Source: Streptomyces sp. NBC_01431 (GTDB taxonomy: Bacteria; Actinomycetota; Actinomycetes; Streptomycetales; Streptomycetaceae). Taken from it: 64,000 bases of DNA. Below are positions 56,367-64,000 of the stretch, in pieces. The notes beneath the pieces were generated by a model that did not search any database, had not been told where the DNA came from, and saw only the letters and a list, made by a program, of their open reading frames with translations. The stretch's first letter is position 1, and each line of letters begins with the position of its first letter. Made by a program: the position numbers and the translations under genes. The stretch spans positions 1 to 64,000 of the forward strand of contig NZ_CP109496.1 in NCBI RefSeq assembly GCF_036231355.1. Direction: 5' to 3'.

Positions 56367-57559
56367 CGGCGCTGCTCCAGGCGGTCGGCGACGGCCGCGC
56401 CGATGGTGGCCACCAGTTCTTTGAGGCTGGCGACCTCGGTTCCGATCCCGGTCAGTGTTTCGGTGGCTGGGCCGACCCGCAGGAGCCAAGCGGTGGTGGT
56501 GTCATCGCCGTAGGCGCGCTCGATCTCGGGGATGTAGCGGGCCAGGCGGGCGCAGGCTTCCTCCAAGTGTCCGCCGGATTCGCCGGCGGTCACGGGGTTT
56601 TCGAATGCGGACACGAAGCTGATGGGGCGGGCTGCGCGGAGCTTGACGATGACGGCATCGGGCAAGGTGTGATTCCCGAAGGTGTTGATCTTCCCGGTGG
56701 GCAGCGACGCGATGAACCCGTCCACGAAAGCCTCCACGGCCCGCCGGACGGGGGTGGCCGGGGATTCGTCGTCGTCAAGGCCCTGGCCGAGGTTGTGTTC
56801 CAGCAGGTCGATGTCGAGGGCGGCGTAGCGGTAGAGGGTGGCGGAGTTGAAGTCGATGGTGCCGATCATTCCCGCGCCGGGCTCCGCGTCCGTGCTCTGG
56901 TCGTCGACGGCCGTGAAATAGTCCGATTCCGGCGCGACCTGGTGGACGCTCAGCGCGTGCGCGACTTGGGTGGCGGCATCGACGTTGATGTCCGTGGAGT
57001 CGGCGACCATCCGGCCGAAAAGCGCGATGTCCACCGAGTGCCGCGTATCAGCGATCCGCTTGGCTTGGGCCTTGTTGTCCTTGTCCTTGAGGAACGTCTT
57101 GATGTCGTCGGCGCCGCGTGCGGCCAGGTCGGCCAGTCCGTCCAGTTGGCGGGCGCTGAGGAACATCAGGTAGGAGGCTTCGGGGGCCGGCTCGGGCCCG
57201 CCGTTCTTCTTCGCGTCCTGTGCCTTGCGCTGGGGTGGCTCGATCTTTGACCCAGTCGCCGCCTGGAGTACCTCGGCCGCCACTGACAGGGCTTGCTCAC
57301 GGGTGAGCGAGGGCGACAGCGCGGTGATGCGGGTGGCGAGGAGCTCGGCGACCCGCCGGGTGCGTACGCCCAGTTCGGACGGGTCGAGCAGATCGGCGAA
57401 GGCGCGGCGGGTGGCCCGCTTCCAAGCCTGGCTGGACACCCTCGCACGCGGGACGCCCCCATAGACGGCGGATTTCGGGGCGCCGGTGTCATCCCTGTTG
57501 AGGTTGCTCGGCGGCACGTTCTGCAGGGCGTGGATGTCGAGGATGATGCGGTGGCTCAC
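56363..57559 (-). CDS. cas7e: Cas7e (CasC) Cascade backbone subunit
   Basis: This 398-aa protein, MSHRIILDIHALQNVPPSNL then NRDDTGAPKSAVYGGVPRAR and VSSQAWKRATRRAF, has the I-E Cas7 start, and later ADSTDINVDAATQVAHALSV, GMIGTIDFNSATLYRYAALD and GKINTFGNHTLPDAVIVKLR. Six copies normally line the crRNA. It is slightly longer than the E. coli protein through an internal segment around residues 130-160. Confidence 0.97.
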   Translation of the reverse strand: MSHRIILDIHALQNVPPSNLNRDDTGAPKSAVYGGVPRARVSSQAWKRATRRAFADLLDPSELGVRTRRVAELLATRITALSPSLTREQALSVAAEVLQAATGSKIEPPQRKAQDAKKNGGPEPAPEASYLMFLSARQLDGLADLAARGADDIKTFLKDKDNKAQAKRIADTRHSVDIALFGRMVADSTDINVDAATQVAHALSVHQVAPESDYFTAVDDQSTDAEPGAGMIGTIDFNSATLYRYAALDIDLLEHNLGQGLDDDESPATPVRRAVEAFVDGFIASLPTGKINTFGNHTLPDAVIVKLRAARPISFVSAFENPVTAGESGGHLEEACARLARYIPEIERAYGDDTTTAWLLRVGPATETLTGIGTEVASLKELVATIGAAVADRLEQRR

Positions 57560-58209
57560 AGGGCGTCCTTCGGGTCGGTCTCGTCGCTGGCGGCGGGGGC
57601 GGGGGCGGTTGAGGGCTGAGGCTGCCGTGGTGCGTGGAAGGAGCGCCCCCAGGAGCTGCGCACCTCGTCGCGGGTGGGACGGTGCTGCCAGCGATGGAGC
57701 TGGTCGGCGAGCACGGCGTAGTCGAGGCTGATCCCGTCACGGCGCAGTAGCGTCACCACTTCGCGCAGCCGGACGGTCAGGACGTCCCAGGCGGGGGCGG
57801 AGCCGACTCGGACGAACCGGCGGCGCACCGGCTCATCGATCTCACTACCGGGCATCAATCTGCGGACGGCAGCACCGAGTTCGGCCCCGCCGACGCGGTG
57901 CATGGGGGTGCGGCGGGACTGCTGGTGCAGGGACCACAAGGTCAGTGCGCCATAGACCGCGTTCTGGGCCCGGATCTGGTCTGCCTCACGGGCAAGGAAG
58001 GGATCGTCGTACAGCTTCCCCAGGTCGATCAGACCCCACAGATCCGGCACTGCCAGCGGGTCCTTGCCCGCGCCGCGGCGCAGCCGGGCCAACGTCGCTA
58101 CGGCCTCCGAGCGGTCGCGGAGATAGCCGTGCTGCAGGCGCTGGATCTGGTCGCCCACCACACGCGCGACGCTCCCCAGCGGGGCGTATGACGCGGAAGA
58201 GACAGTCAT
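57556..58209 (-). CDS. cse2: Cse2 (CasB, Cas11e) small subunit
   Basis: This 217-aa helical protein reads YLRDRSEAVATLARLRRGAG, VPDLWGLIDLGKLYDDPFLA, AENAVYGALTLWSLHQQSRR-like TPMHRVGGAELGAAVRRLMP, then DEPVRRRFVRVGSAPAWDVL and DGISLDYAVLADQLHRWQHR. This is the usual Cse2 order. The start overlaps the end of cse1. The C-terminal tail after SWGRSFHAPR is Pro/Ala-rich. Confidence 0.95.
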   Translation of the reverse strand: MTVSSASYAPLGSVARVVGDQIQRLQHGYLRDRSEAVATLARLRRGAGKDPLAVPDLWGLIDLGKLYDDPFLAREADQIRAQNAVYGALTLWSLHQQSRRTPMHRVGGAELGAAVRRLMPGSEIDEPVRRRFVRVGSAPAWDVLTVRLREVVTLLRRDGISLDYAVLADQLHRWQHRPTRDEVRSSWGRSFHAPRQPQPSTAPAPAASDETDPKDAL

Positions 58210-59936
58210 GCGGGCACCTTCGAAGAGTTGGATTCGCAGCCGGGCTCGCCGGCGGCGGCAGTGGCATCAGTTGGGGGCAGGTCGGCGGAGGCGAGGGGGA
58301 GTCGTTCCTTGAGGCGGGTGCGGAAGCGCAGGTCGACCGAGGCGGTGTTCAGCCACGACTGGCCCTTGGCGTGGTCGATGACCCGGCCCTGCCAGGCCGC
58401 CTCACCGGCAGCCGCAACAAGCTCAGCCCCGATTCGGGCGATCTCACGACGCACCGTGCGCTGCCATGCGGTGCGCAGGGCCTGCGGATCGTCTCCGTCG
58501 CGGATGGCACCCAGCCACGCTCGGTAGTGGCCATCGAGTGTGCCGAAACCCCGGTCGCGTGCCGTGTCCTTGGGCGCCTCGGGTGCACTGCCGCCAGCCT
58601 GTGCGAGGTCGGCGGCCAGGAAGCCGAGGACGGTGACGGCTTCTTCCGCATCCACGACGGCATCGACCGCCATCTGACCCAGGCGACGGTCCCCGTCACT
58701 GAGCAGAACGAGAGCCATCATCAGACTGTCTTCGACGATCTCGTCGATGACAGACTGCTGGGTGCCGTACATCGCTCCGTAGGTCCGCACGCGGATCAAT
58801 GTGCCTTTGGTCAGCACTCCTTCATTGACCAGCTGGGCGAGCCAACCGGTGATTGCAGGCCGCAGGGCCTTGGCTGGTTCGCCCCTGGCGCCTGTGTCCT
58901 GAGCCCGCGGCACGATGAGGGCACCCAGACCCCGCCAGGCGGCACGCGCCGGATCGTGCTCACGCGGCATGTAGACCAGCGGTTGCGCGAGTTTCTTCTC
59001 CTGCGCTGGGCTGCGGCGCCAGCCGGACATGGGTTCGTGGCTGTGCATGTTCTGCGGGGAGAGCGGGTCGCCGTAGGTGAGGACGACCCCGTACACGCCG
59101 TCGGCATCTGCGTGCAGCAGCAGGCGGCGGGAGGGCCATGTGTACAAATCACGAACCCCGTAGGGGCGGTGTGCCAGGTCGGGGGCGGCGCCCGGAGCAG
59201 ACGGAGTGCGCCGCCACGCCGGCTGGTCCTGCCCACTGGACGGGGCCCGGTTCTCGTCGGCGATGAGATTCAGCAGCAGCGTCTCGCGCAACGTCATGCC
59301 CTCGGCAAGAACACCACCGATGCTTCCCGCCCAGGCGACACCTTGCGGATACGCCTTTCCCGCCTTGGCCCGACTGTCCCCCACCACGCCGGTCTTGATC
59401 CCTGAAGTGTCGTAAGCCTGAGCGTGCACCACCCAGCGGGCCGCCTCCGCAAACGAGATCCGTTGCGCACCCCGAGCCCGCATCGTGAAGAACGGTTCAC
59501 CGTTGGGTACGTCGGCGACGATCCGGTTCAGCGAGAAGATCTCACCCTTGGACGTCCGTAACCCCGCGGTCTGAAAGAACGGCGCCACCGCGTCCAGCAG
59601 GTCAAACCGTGCCCGGTGCGTGTCCAGATACCCCGGCACTGCAGCGAACGGAGCCTCGCCCTCCCACAACTCCGCCCACTCGTCCACGTCTTGTGGGCCC
59701 TCGAGCGCGTCATGAAGGATCGCGAGGAGAAGCCGCATCAGGGCGAAGTCCTGCGTAGGGAGGTCGCCGGCCAGCCGCCGGATCTGTGCCGCGCGCGCGA
59801 AGACCTCCCGTAAGGACAGGTCCACCTCGCGGCCGTCCAACAACTGCACCGGTAACCACGGCTGGTCGGTCAGGTCGAACGACGGCGTACCCACCGCCCC
59901 TCCCACCGGCTGGTCAACTCTCACGTTGCACCTCAA
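58206..59936 (-). CDS. cse1: Cse1 (CasA, Cas8e) large subunit
   Basis: This 576-aa protein contains SFDLTDQPWLPVQLLDGREV, LSLREVFARAAQIRRLAGDL, FDLLDAVAPFFQTAGLRTSK, HAQAYDTSGIKTGVVGDSRA, and a C-terminal four-helix bundle. It recognises the PAM and starts unwinding. It overlaps the cas3 stop by 23 bases; a later start at VGTPSFDLTDQPW would be closer to the usual length. Confidence 0.96.
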   Translation of the reverse strand: MRCNVRVDQPVGGAVGTPSFDLTDQPWLPVQLLDGREVDLSLREVFARAAQIRRLAGDLPTQDFALMRLLLAILHDALEGPQDVDEWAELWEGEAPFAAVPGYLDTHRARFDLLDAVAPFFQTAGLRTSKGEIFSLNRIVADVPNGEPFFTMRARGAQRISFAEAARWVVHAQAYDTSGIKTGVVGDSRAKAGKAYPQGVAWAGSIGGVLAEGMTLRETLLLNLIADENRAPSSGQDQPAWRRTPSAPGAAPDLAHRPYGVRDLYTWPSRRLLLHADADGVYGVVLTYGDPLSPQNMHSHEPMSGWRRSPAQEKKLAQPLVYMPREHDPARAAWRGLGALIVPRAQDTGARGEPAKALRPAITGWLAQLVNEGVLTKGTLIRVRTYGAMYGTQQSVIDEIVEDSLMMALVLLSDGDRRLGQMAVDAVVDAEEAVTVLGFLAADLAQAGGSAPEAPKDTARDRGFGTLDGHYRAWLGAIRDGDDPQALRTAWQRTVRREIARIGAELVAAAGEAAWQGRVIDHAKGQSWLNTASVDLRFRTRLKERLPLASADLPPTDATAAAGEPGCESNSSKVPA

Positions 59937-62838
59937 GTCCGTCCCGCGGGCTGTAGTTGAGGACGAAGCCTGCCAGCCGGGTCTGACAATCGGCCTGAAC
60001 AGGCAAAATGAGCTCTCCGGCCAGCCACGGGCTGTCCTTGGACTGCCAGGCCGGCACGTAGAACTTCTCCAGCTCTGCGATCACTTGGTCGATGATTCCC
60101 GGGTGGGCCAGCTGGAGCGGAAGCCGCAGTCCGCACGCCGCGGTGGCCTTCGCCGCCCGCGCCTCGGGTATGGCGTCCTGCGCAAGGGGCAGCCCGCCCC
60201 GGCCCTCATCCAGCCACTGTGGCGTCGTCCACGATCCGTCCAGGTGCCGCTGCACGACGAGGACCTCCAGGCTCTGCGCACTGTCACGGACCTGAGCCCG
60301 GCCGGCCCGTGTGTCGTCCGCATCCCCCGCACCACCCGCCACCCAACCCGTCAGCGGCCGCCCCGGCCTCGCCACCGTCCCCAGCCGGAACGTCTGAGCC
60401 CGCCGCTCCTTGTCCGCCTGCCCCCGCTCATGCACCTGGCCCGCCTCTTCCAGCGCACCGGCCCACTCCCGCGGGCCCACAGCCTCTGGCCCGTAGGCCT
60501 GCTGCACCAGCGCACTGATGTCCTGCGGCAAGCGCACCGGCACACCGTCCAGATGCGGCTTCAAGACCCCGGCGGCCCGCAGCAGCGCATGCCGGCCATA
60601 CACCAGCTCCGAACCCCGCACCGGCTGGGGAACGGATGCCGTCCAGTCGGCGCCGGTCACCAGGCAACGCGGCTCCCGCAGCCGCGCCGGGCGCAGGCGC
60701 GGATGCCGGTGCAGACGGCCCATCCGCTGCAACACCAAGTCCACCGGCGCGAGATCGGTGACCAGCAGATCGAAATCGACATCCAGCGACTGCTCGGCGA
60801 CCTGGCTGGCCACCACGATGTGCTTGCCCGGCCGGGCCGAGGACCTGGGGCCGAACCGGTCCAGGAGATCCGCATCCTTCGCCGCACGGTCCAGATCGAG
60901 GAACCGGGCATGGGCCACCGTGACCGCGTCGACGCCGAAGCGTGTGCGCAGGACTTGTGCCGTCTCCAGAACACGGTTCACCGTGTTCCGCACGACCAGG
61001 GCGCAGCCGCCGTCCGCCAGCTCAACCTCCAGCCGGCCCGCCAGGACCTCCAGGTCGTCCTCCAGCGCCTCGACCTGCACCGCGCCCGCTCGCCCGGATG
61101 CGCCGGGCTGTTCCATCACTGGCGCGCGCCCGGGCGCCACGGCGCTCAGCAGCGGATACCCCTCTGCCTGTCCCACCACCTCGTACGCGCCGGGTGCCGC
61201 CTGGGCGTAGGCCTCTGCCAGCGCCTGGCGCCGCGCCGCAGGCAGCGTCGCCGACAACACGACCACCGGTACCCGATAGGCCCCCAGCCACGACAGCACC
61301 CGGTCGAGATAAGTGTTCATGTACGCGTCGTACGCGTGCGCCTCGTCGATGACGACGACTTTCCCCGCGAGCGCGAGGTGCCGCAGCGCCAGATGACGGC
61401 TCTTCAGCCCGGCGAACAGCAGCTGGTCAACCGTTCCGACCGTGAACGACGCCAGCATCGCCTTCTTCCGGCCGCGCAGCCACTGGTGAGCGACCAGCTC
61501 CGCGGGGGCAGCCCGCCGGTCGGCACCGGGCGTCGGCAGTTCTTCGCCGCCCTCCACATCGACCGCGGCGATTGTGTGCCGCGAGGCGCGCAGCAGGCCC
61601 TCGAAATCCTTGTTCAACGCTGCTTTGGAATGCACCAACTGCACCGACCAGGGCAGCCCTTCCTCTGCCGGAAGGCGCTCCAGCCACTCCAACAGGCGCG
61701 GGAACATCGCATTGCCCGTAGCCATCGTCGGCAGCGCGAAAAACACCCCGCCCGCCCCCGAACGCGCCGCGAGCACCTCGACGGCGGCCAGAGCCGCCTC
61801 CGTCTTCCCCTCCCCCATCGGCGCCTCAATGACGATCAGCCCCGGCGCAGGCATCTCCCGGGCGATCCGCGCGGCCGCCTCCTGCACCGGGCGCGGCACC
61901 GCACCGGCCGGCAGGGCGAAGCGGTTGGTGAACAGCTGCGCCACTACCCCCTGCGGCTCCCGGGCCAGCCACGGCCCCGGCAAGTCCAGCCCCCGCCAGG
62001 CCGCCTCGATCCGCTCGTCATTCGTCCAGTGCGCCGCCTCAGGAAAGTAAGGGAACAGGTCCCGATTGCTCGCAATCCAGTCCGCCACAATGACCAGCGC
62101 GGACAGCAACACCTGCACCGTCTGCGGCAACTTCACCTGCGCCCAGGCGTCAAGCCGCTCCTCGGCCCCGAACGAGACAGAACAGAAGGACAGCAGTTCG
62201 CCCTGCACCCGCCGCCATACCTCGTCGCTCGCCCCCGCAGTGCGCAACAGGTGCGGACGGCATGCGAGGTCATATATCTGTGGATGCTCCGGTGGGGCTC
62301 CATGATGGCCGCCCACCACGGCCGCGAACTGAACAGTGCTCCGGCTGTGCCAACCGTGCTCTTCTTCTAGCCACTCCTGCAGGAGCAGCTGACCGGCCAG
62401 ACCGTGAGGAGCCAGTCGGCGATCGGCCCCCATCTCCCGCTGGTACGGCATAGCCAGCCCCGCCGTCCGCATCCGATCCGCGAGCCCATCCACCTGACAG
62501 GCGAAAGCCGGCGTTGCCTTCCCGATGTCGTGTACCCCCGCCAGCCACAGCACCAGCCGCCGCGCATCCTCCTCGCCGCCCGGCAGAGCCTCTGCGATCA
62601 ACCGCCGCACAGACACGGGTATCCACCGGTCCCACAGCAGTCCAGCCACCGCGGAACTATCCGTCATGTGCCGCCACAACGGCAACCAACTGTCTGTATC
62701 AGCACGGTATTTCGCCCACACCGTGCGAGCTGCCGCAGAGAGCTCAACCCCAAAAGCCCCCGCCAGCTCTCGCCGTACGCCACTCATAACAACATCCAAG
62801 TACACACAGGCGTCCGGCGCTGGCTTTCTTGGATTCAC
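59914..62838 (-). CDS. cas3: Cas3 nuclease-helicase, type I-E
   Basis: This 974-aa protein has an HD nuclease domain with VLWLAGVHDIGKATPAFACQ (HD near residue 103) and AAVVGGHHGAPPEHPQ, and a superfamily 2 helicase with LIVIEAPMGEGKTEAALAAV (Walker A near 338-346), KVVVIDEAHAYDAYMNTYLD (DEAH near 498), VVVLSATLPAARRQALAEAY, KHIVVASQVAEQSLDVDFDL and QRMGRLHRHPRLRP. First gene of the operon. The start could also be the ATG 51 bases further in (62787, MSGVRRELAGAFG). Confidence 0.97.
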   Translation of the reverse strand: MNPRKPAPDACVYLDVVMSGVRRELAGAFGVELSAAARTVWAKYRADTDSWLPLWRHMTDSSAVAGLLWDRWIPVSVRRLIAEALPGGEEDARRLVLWLAGVHDIGKATPAFACQVDGLADRMRTAGLAMPYQREMGADRRLAPHGLAGQLLLQEWLEEEHGWHSRSTVQFAAVVGGHHGAPPEHPQIYDLACRPHLLRTAGASDEVWRRVQGELLSFCSVSFGAEERLDAWAQVKLPQTVQVLLSALVIVADWIASNRDLFPYFPEAAHWTNDERIEAAWRGLDLPGPWLAREPQGVVAQLFTNRFALPAGAVPRPVQEAAARIAREMPAPGLIVIEAPMGEGKTEAALAAVEVLAARSGAGGVFFALPTMATGNAMFPRLLEWLERLPAEEGLPWSVQLVHSKAALNKDFEGLLRASRHTIAAVDVEGGEELPTPGADRRAAPAELVAHQWLRGRKKAMLASFTVGTVDQLLFAGLKSRHLALRHLALAGKVVVIDEAHAYDAYMNTYLDRVLSWLGAYRVPVVVLSATLPAARRQALAEAYAQAAPGAYEVVGQAEGYPLLSAVAPGRAPVMEQPGASGRAGAVQVEALEDDLEVLAGRLEVELADGGCALVVRNTVNRVLETAQVLRTRFGVDAVTVAHARFLDLDRAAKDADLLDRFGPRSSARPGKHIVVASQVAEQSLDVDFDLLVTDLAPVDLVLQRMGRLHRHPRLRPARLREPRCLVTGADWTASVPQPVRGSELVYGRHALLRAAGVLKPHLDGVPVRLPQDISALVQQAYGPEAVGPREWAGALEEAGQVHERGQADKERRAQTFRLGTVARPGRPLTGWVAGGAGDADDTRAGRAQVRDSAQSLEVLVVQRHLDGSWTTPQWLDEGRGGLPLAQDAIPEARAAKATAACGLRLPLQLAHPGIIDQVIAELEKFYVPAWQSKDSPWLAGELILPVQADCQTRLAGFVLNYSPRDGLEVQRES

Positions 62839-63013
62839 GCCCCACGCTCACCGGTACCCAAGCTTCCGGCGGTGATCGCCAACGAATAGGCCTATCCGCT
62901 AGCCTGAAACTCCAAGCAGGAAGCCCGATTTGGCTGATTGGTCGAAAATGCGGCATCTCGAAGAAGTGCCTTCATACACGGCTACCCGCCACGAACACTG
63001 CTGGTCATCGAGT
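62839..63013 (+). promoter_or_regulatory. Divergent cas3 promoter region and leader of CRISPR array 2
   Basis: This 175-base gap separates cas3 (minus) and array 2 (plus). The last 70 bases share CGAAAAT, AAGTGCCTTCAT and GGTCATCGAGT with the array 1 leader. It must also hold the cas operon promoter. Confidence 0.75.
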
Positions 63014-63899
63014 CTGCTCCCCGCACCCGCGGGGATGGACCCTCCAGTGCTTGTCGTTGTCCTTGTCCACCAGGCTGCTCCCCGCACCCGCGGGGATGGA
63101 CCCGCTGACCGCGCCTGGGAGAGGCCGCGCGCGCCCTGCTCCCCGCACCCGCGGGGATGGACCCCAGGGGGAGCCGCTTCAGCAGTGCTGGTCGCCCTGC
63201 TCCCCGCACCCGCGGGGATGGACCCTCACCGGCCAGCTCCTTCAGGCCCCGGCTGATCTGCTCCCCGCACCCGCGGGGATGGACCCCAGTGGCCCGCACA
63301 GGTATTAAGTCGCATTTGCTGCTCCCCGCACCCGCGGGGATGGACCCTCCCGGACAACCCCGGACAACCCGACGGCCAGCTGCTCCCCGCACCCGCGGGG
63401 ATGGCCCCGCTGACACCGTGTTGGCGCCGGCCGCACTCGCCTGCTCCCCGCATCCGCGGGGATGGCCCCCTGCACGCGGGATTGACGGAGACAGGGCAGG
63501 CCTGCTCCCCGCACCCGCGGGGATGGACCCCGGCGCCGCGCGGCGTGCGGGTCGCCCATGTCCCGCTCCCCGCACCCGCGGGGATGACCCCGAATGCCTG
63601 CCCGGCAGCCACGACGCTGAGGGCTGCTCCCCGCACCCGCAGGGATGACCCCCGGTCTGCTGCCGCGCGGGGCTCGCGATCTTCATGCTCCCCGCACCCG
63701 CGGGGATGGACCCCGCACGAACATGGTCTTGGACTTGTAGTCGTACTGCTCCCCGCACCCGCGGGGATGGACCCGTCTTGGACAGCGTCCCGAAGACGTT
63801 CTCGCCCTGCTCCCCGCACCCGCGGCGGGGATGGACCCCACTCCAAGGCACGGCGGGCGCAGAAGAGCGCCTGCTCCCCGCACCCGCGGGGATGGACCC
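63014..63899 (+). CRISPR. CRISPR array 2 (type I-E): 15 repeats, 14 spacers
   Basis: The 29-bp repeat begins CTGCTCCCCGCACCC and ends GCGGGGATGGACCC, differing from array 1 in the hairpin loop (ACCC versus GGAC) and the 3' handle (ATGGACCC versus TTGGTCC). Units repeat about every 61 bases; spacers are 32 bases. The first six repeats are identical; from 63380 on several carry changes (63380, 63441, 63563, 63624, 63685), and the one at 63807 has a 3-base insertion, so the high-coordinate end is the old end. Confidence 0.98.
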
Positions 63900-64000
63900 C
63901 CAGACCGCCCGCAACGAAACCGGCCCAGACGCTCGGCTGGACCTGTCCCACGCTCCGCAGCCCGGAGGCCGCGGACCGGTGGACCAGGCTCGTGATCGCG
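63900..64000. other. Sequence after array 2
   Basis: The last 100 bases contain no further repeat and no recognisable gene; a gene could begin beyond the window. Confidence 0.4.

Noticed and set aside
59926..62370. 814-codon plus frame antisense to cas3
   Set aside because: Shadow of cas3; composition is Arg/Gln/His/Pro-rich and no domain is present.
52268..63899. Self-targeting spacers against this window
   Set aside because: By eye I found no spacer identical to other sequence here; palindrome-type spacers resemble the left end only in form, not in sequence. A full alignment would be needed to be sure.
62899..63951. Open frames through CRISPR array 2
   Set aside because: Same artefact of periodic repeats; no ribosome sites or protein families.

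Overview
The window is high-GC DNA with actinobacterial gene style: GTG/TTG starts, ATGA and GTGA start-stop overlaps, and families typical of Streptomyces such as Lsr2, DUF6233-like, DUF5753/XRE with DUF6879-like partners, MarR-MFS pairs and golvesin-like domains. It most likely comes from a Streptomyces or close relative, from an accessory part of the genome (a chromosome arm or a linear plasmid). There are no rRNA genes, complete tRNA genes or core housekeeping genes.

Left end (1-7.4 kb). The first 245 bases are a tandem series of about ten GC-rich palindromes with TGC, TCC or GCTGCGCT-type loops, the architecture of Streptomyces linear-replicon telomeres. Nearby lie two pieces of a terminal-type helicase (1990-2718 and the start of the ORF at 6164), a VOC protein, a frameshifted SIR2-like gene coupled to a SnoaL-like gene, a PD-(D/E)XK-like nuclease and a SAM methyltransferase.

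7.4-36.5 kb is mosaic. It holds an IS630 element with CTAG target duplication (7831-9000), an IS30 remnant, an IS21 element (11748-13969), a SUKH-type gene, a MarR-MFS operon, a gene graveyard at 17.1-20.1 kb (exonuclease, AbiE-like, golvesin-domain and integrase pieces), an XRE-membrane protein pair, a terminase-portal prophage remnant, a decayed plasmid-transfer-like block, Ku, and a lactococcin-972-like secreted protein followed by a membrane protein, with a second IS630-type element (35382-36488) just upstream.

36.6-52 kb looks like a defence or xenogeneic island. It has a DUF6602-like nuclease operon, two almost identical lsr2 genes bracketing about 6.4 kb, a 584-aa TOPRIM/OLD-like protein without an ATPase, two paralogous 35-39-codon mini-genes each preceded by a different palindrome, membrane and lipoprotein genes, an IS5 element with a programmed-frameshift site, and a whiJ-like XRE/DUF6879 cluster.

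52.2-63.9 kb is a complete type I-E CRISPR-Cas locus. The order is CRISPR array 1 (21 repeats), cas2, cas1, cas6e, cas5e, cas7e, cse2, cse1, cas3 (all on the minus strand), then array 2 (15 repeats). Both leaders face the cas genes and share sequence, but the two arrays use different repeat variants. Two array-1 spacers carry perfect palindromes with TGC and TCC loops like those of the left-end telomere-like block, so the system may sample linear-replicon ends.
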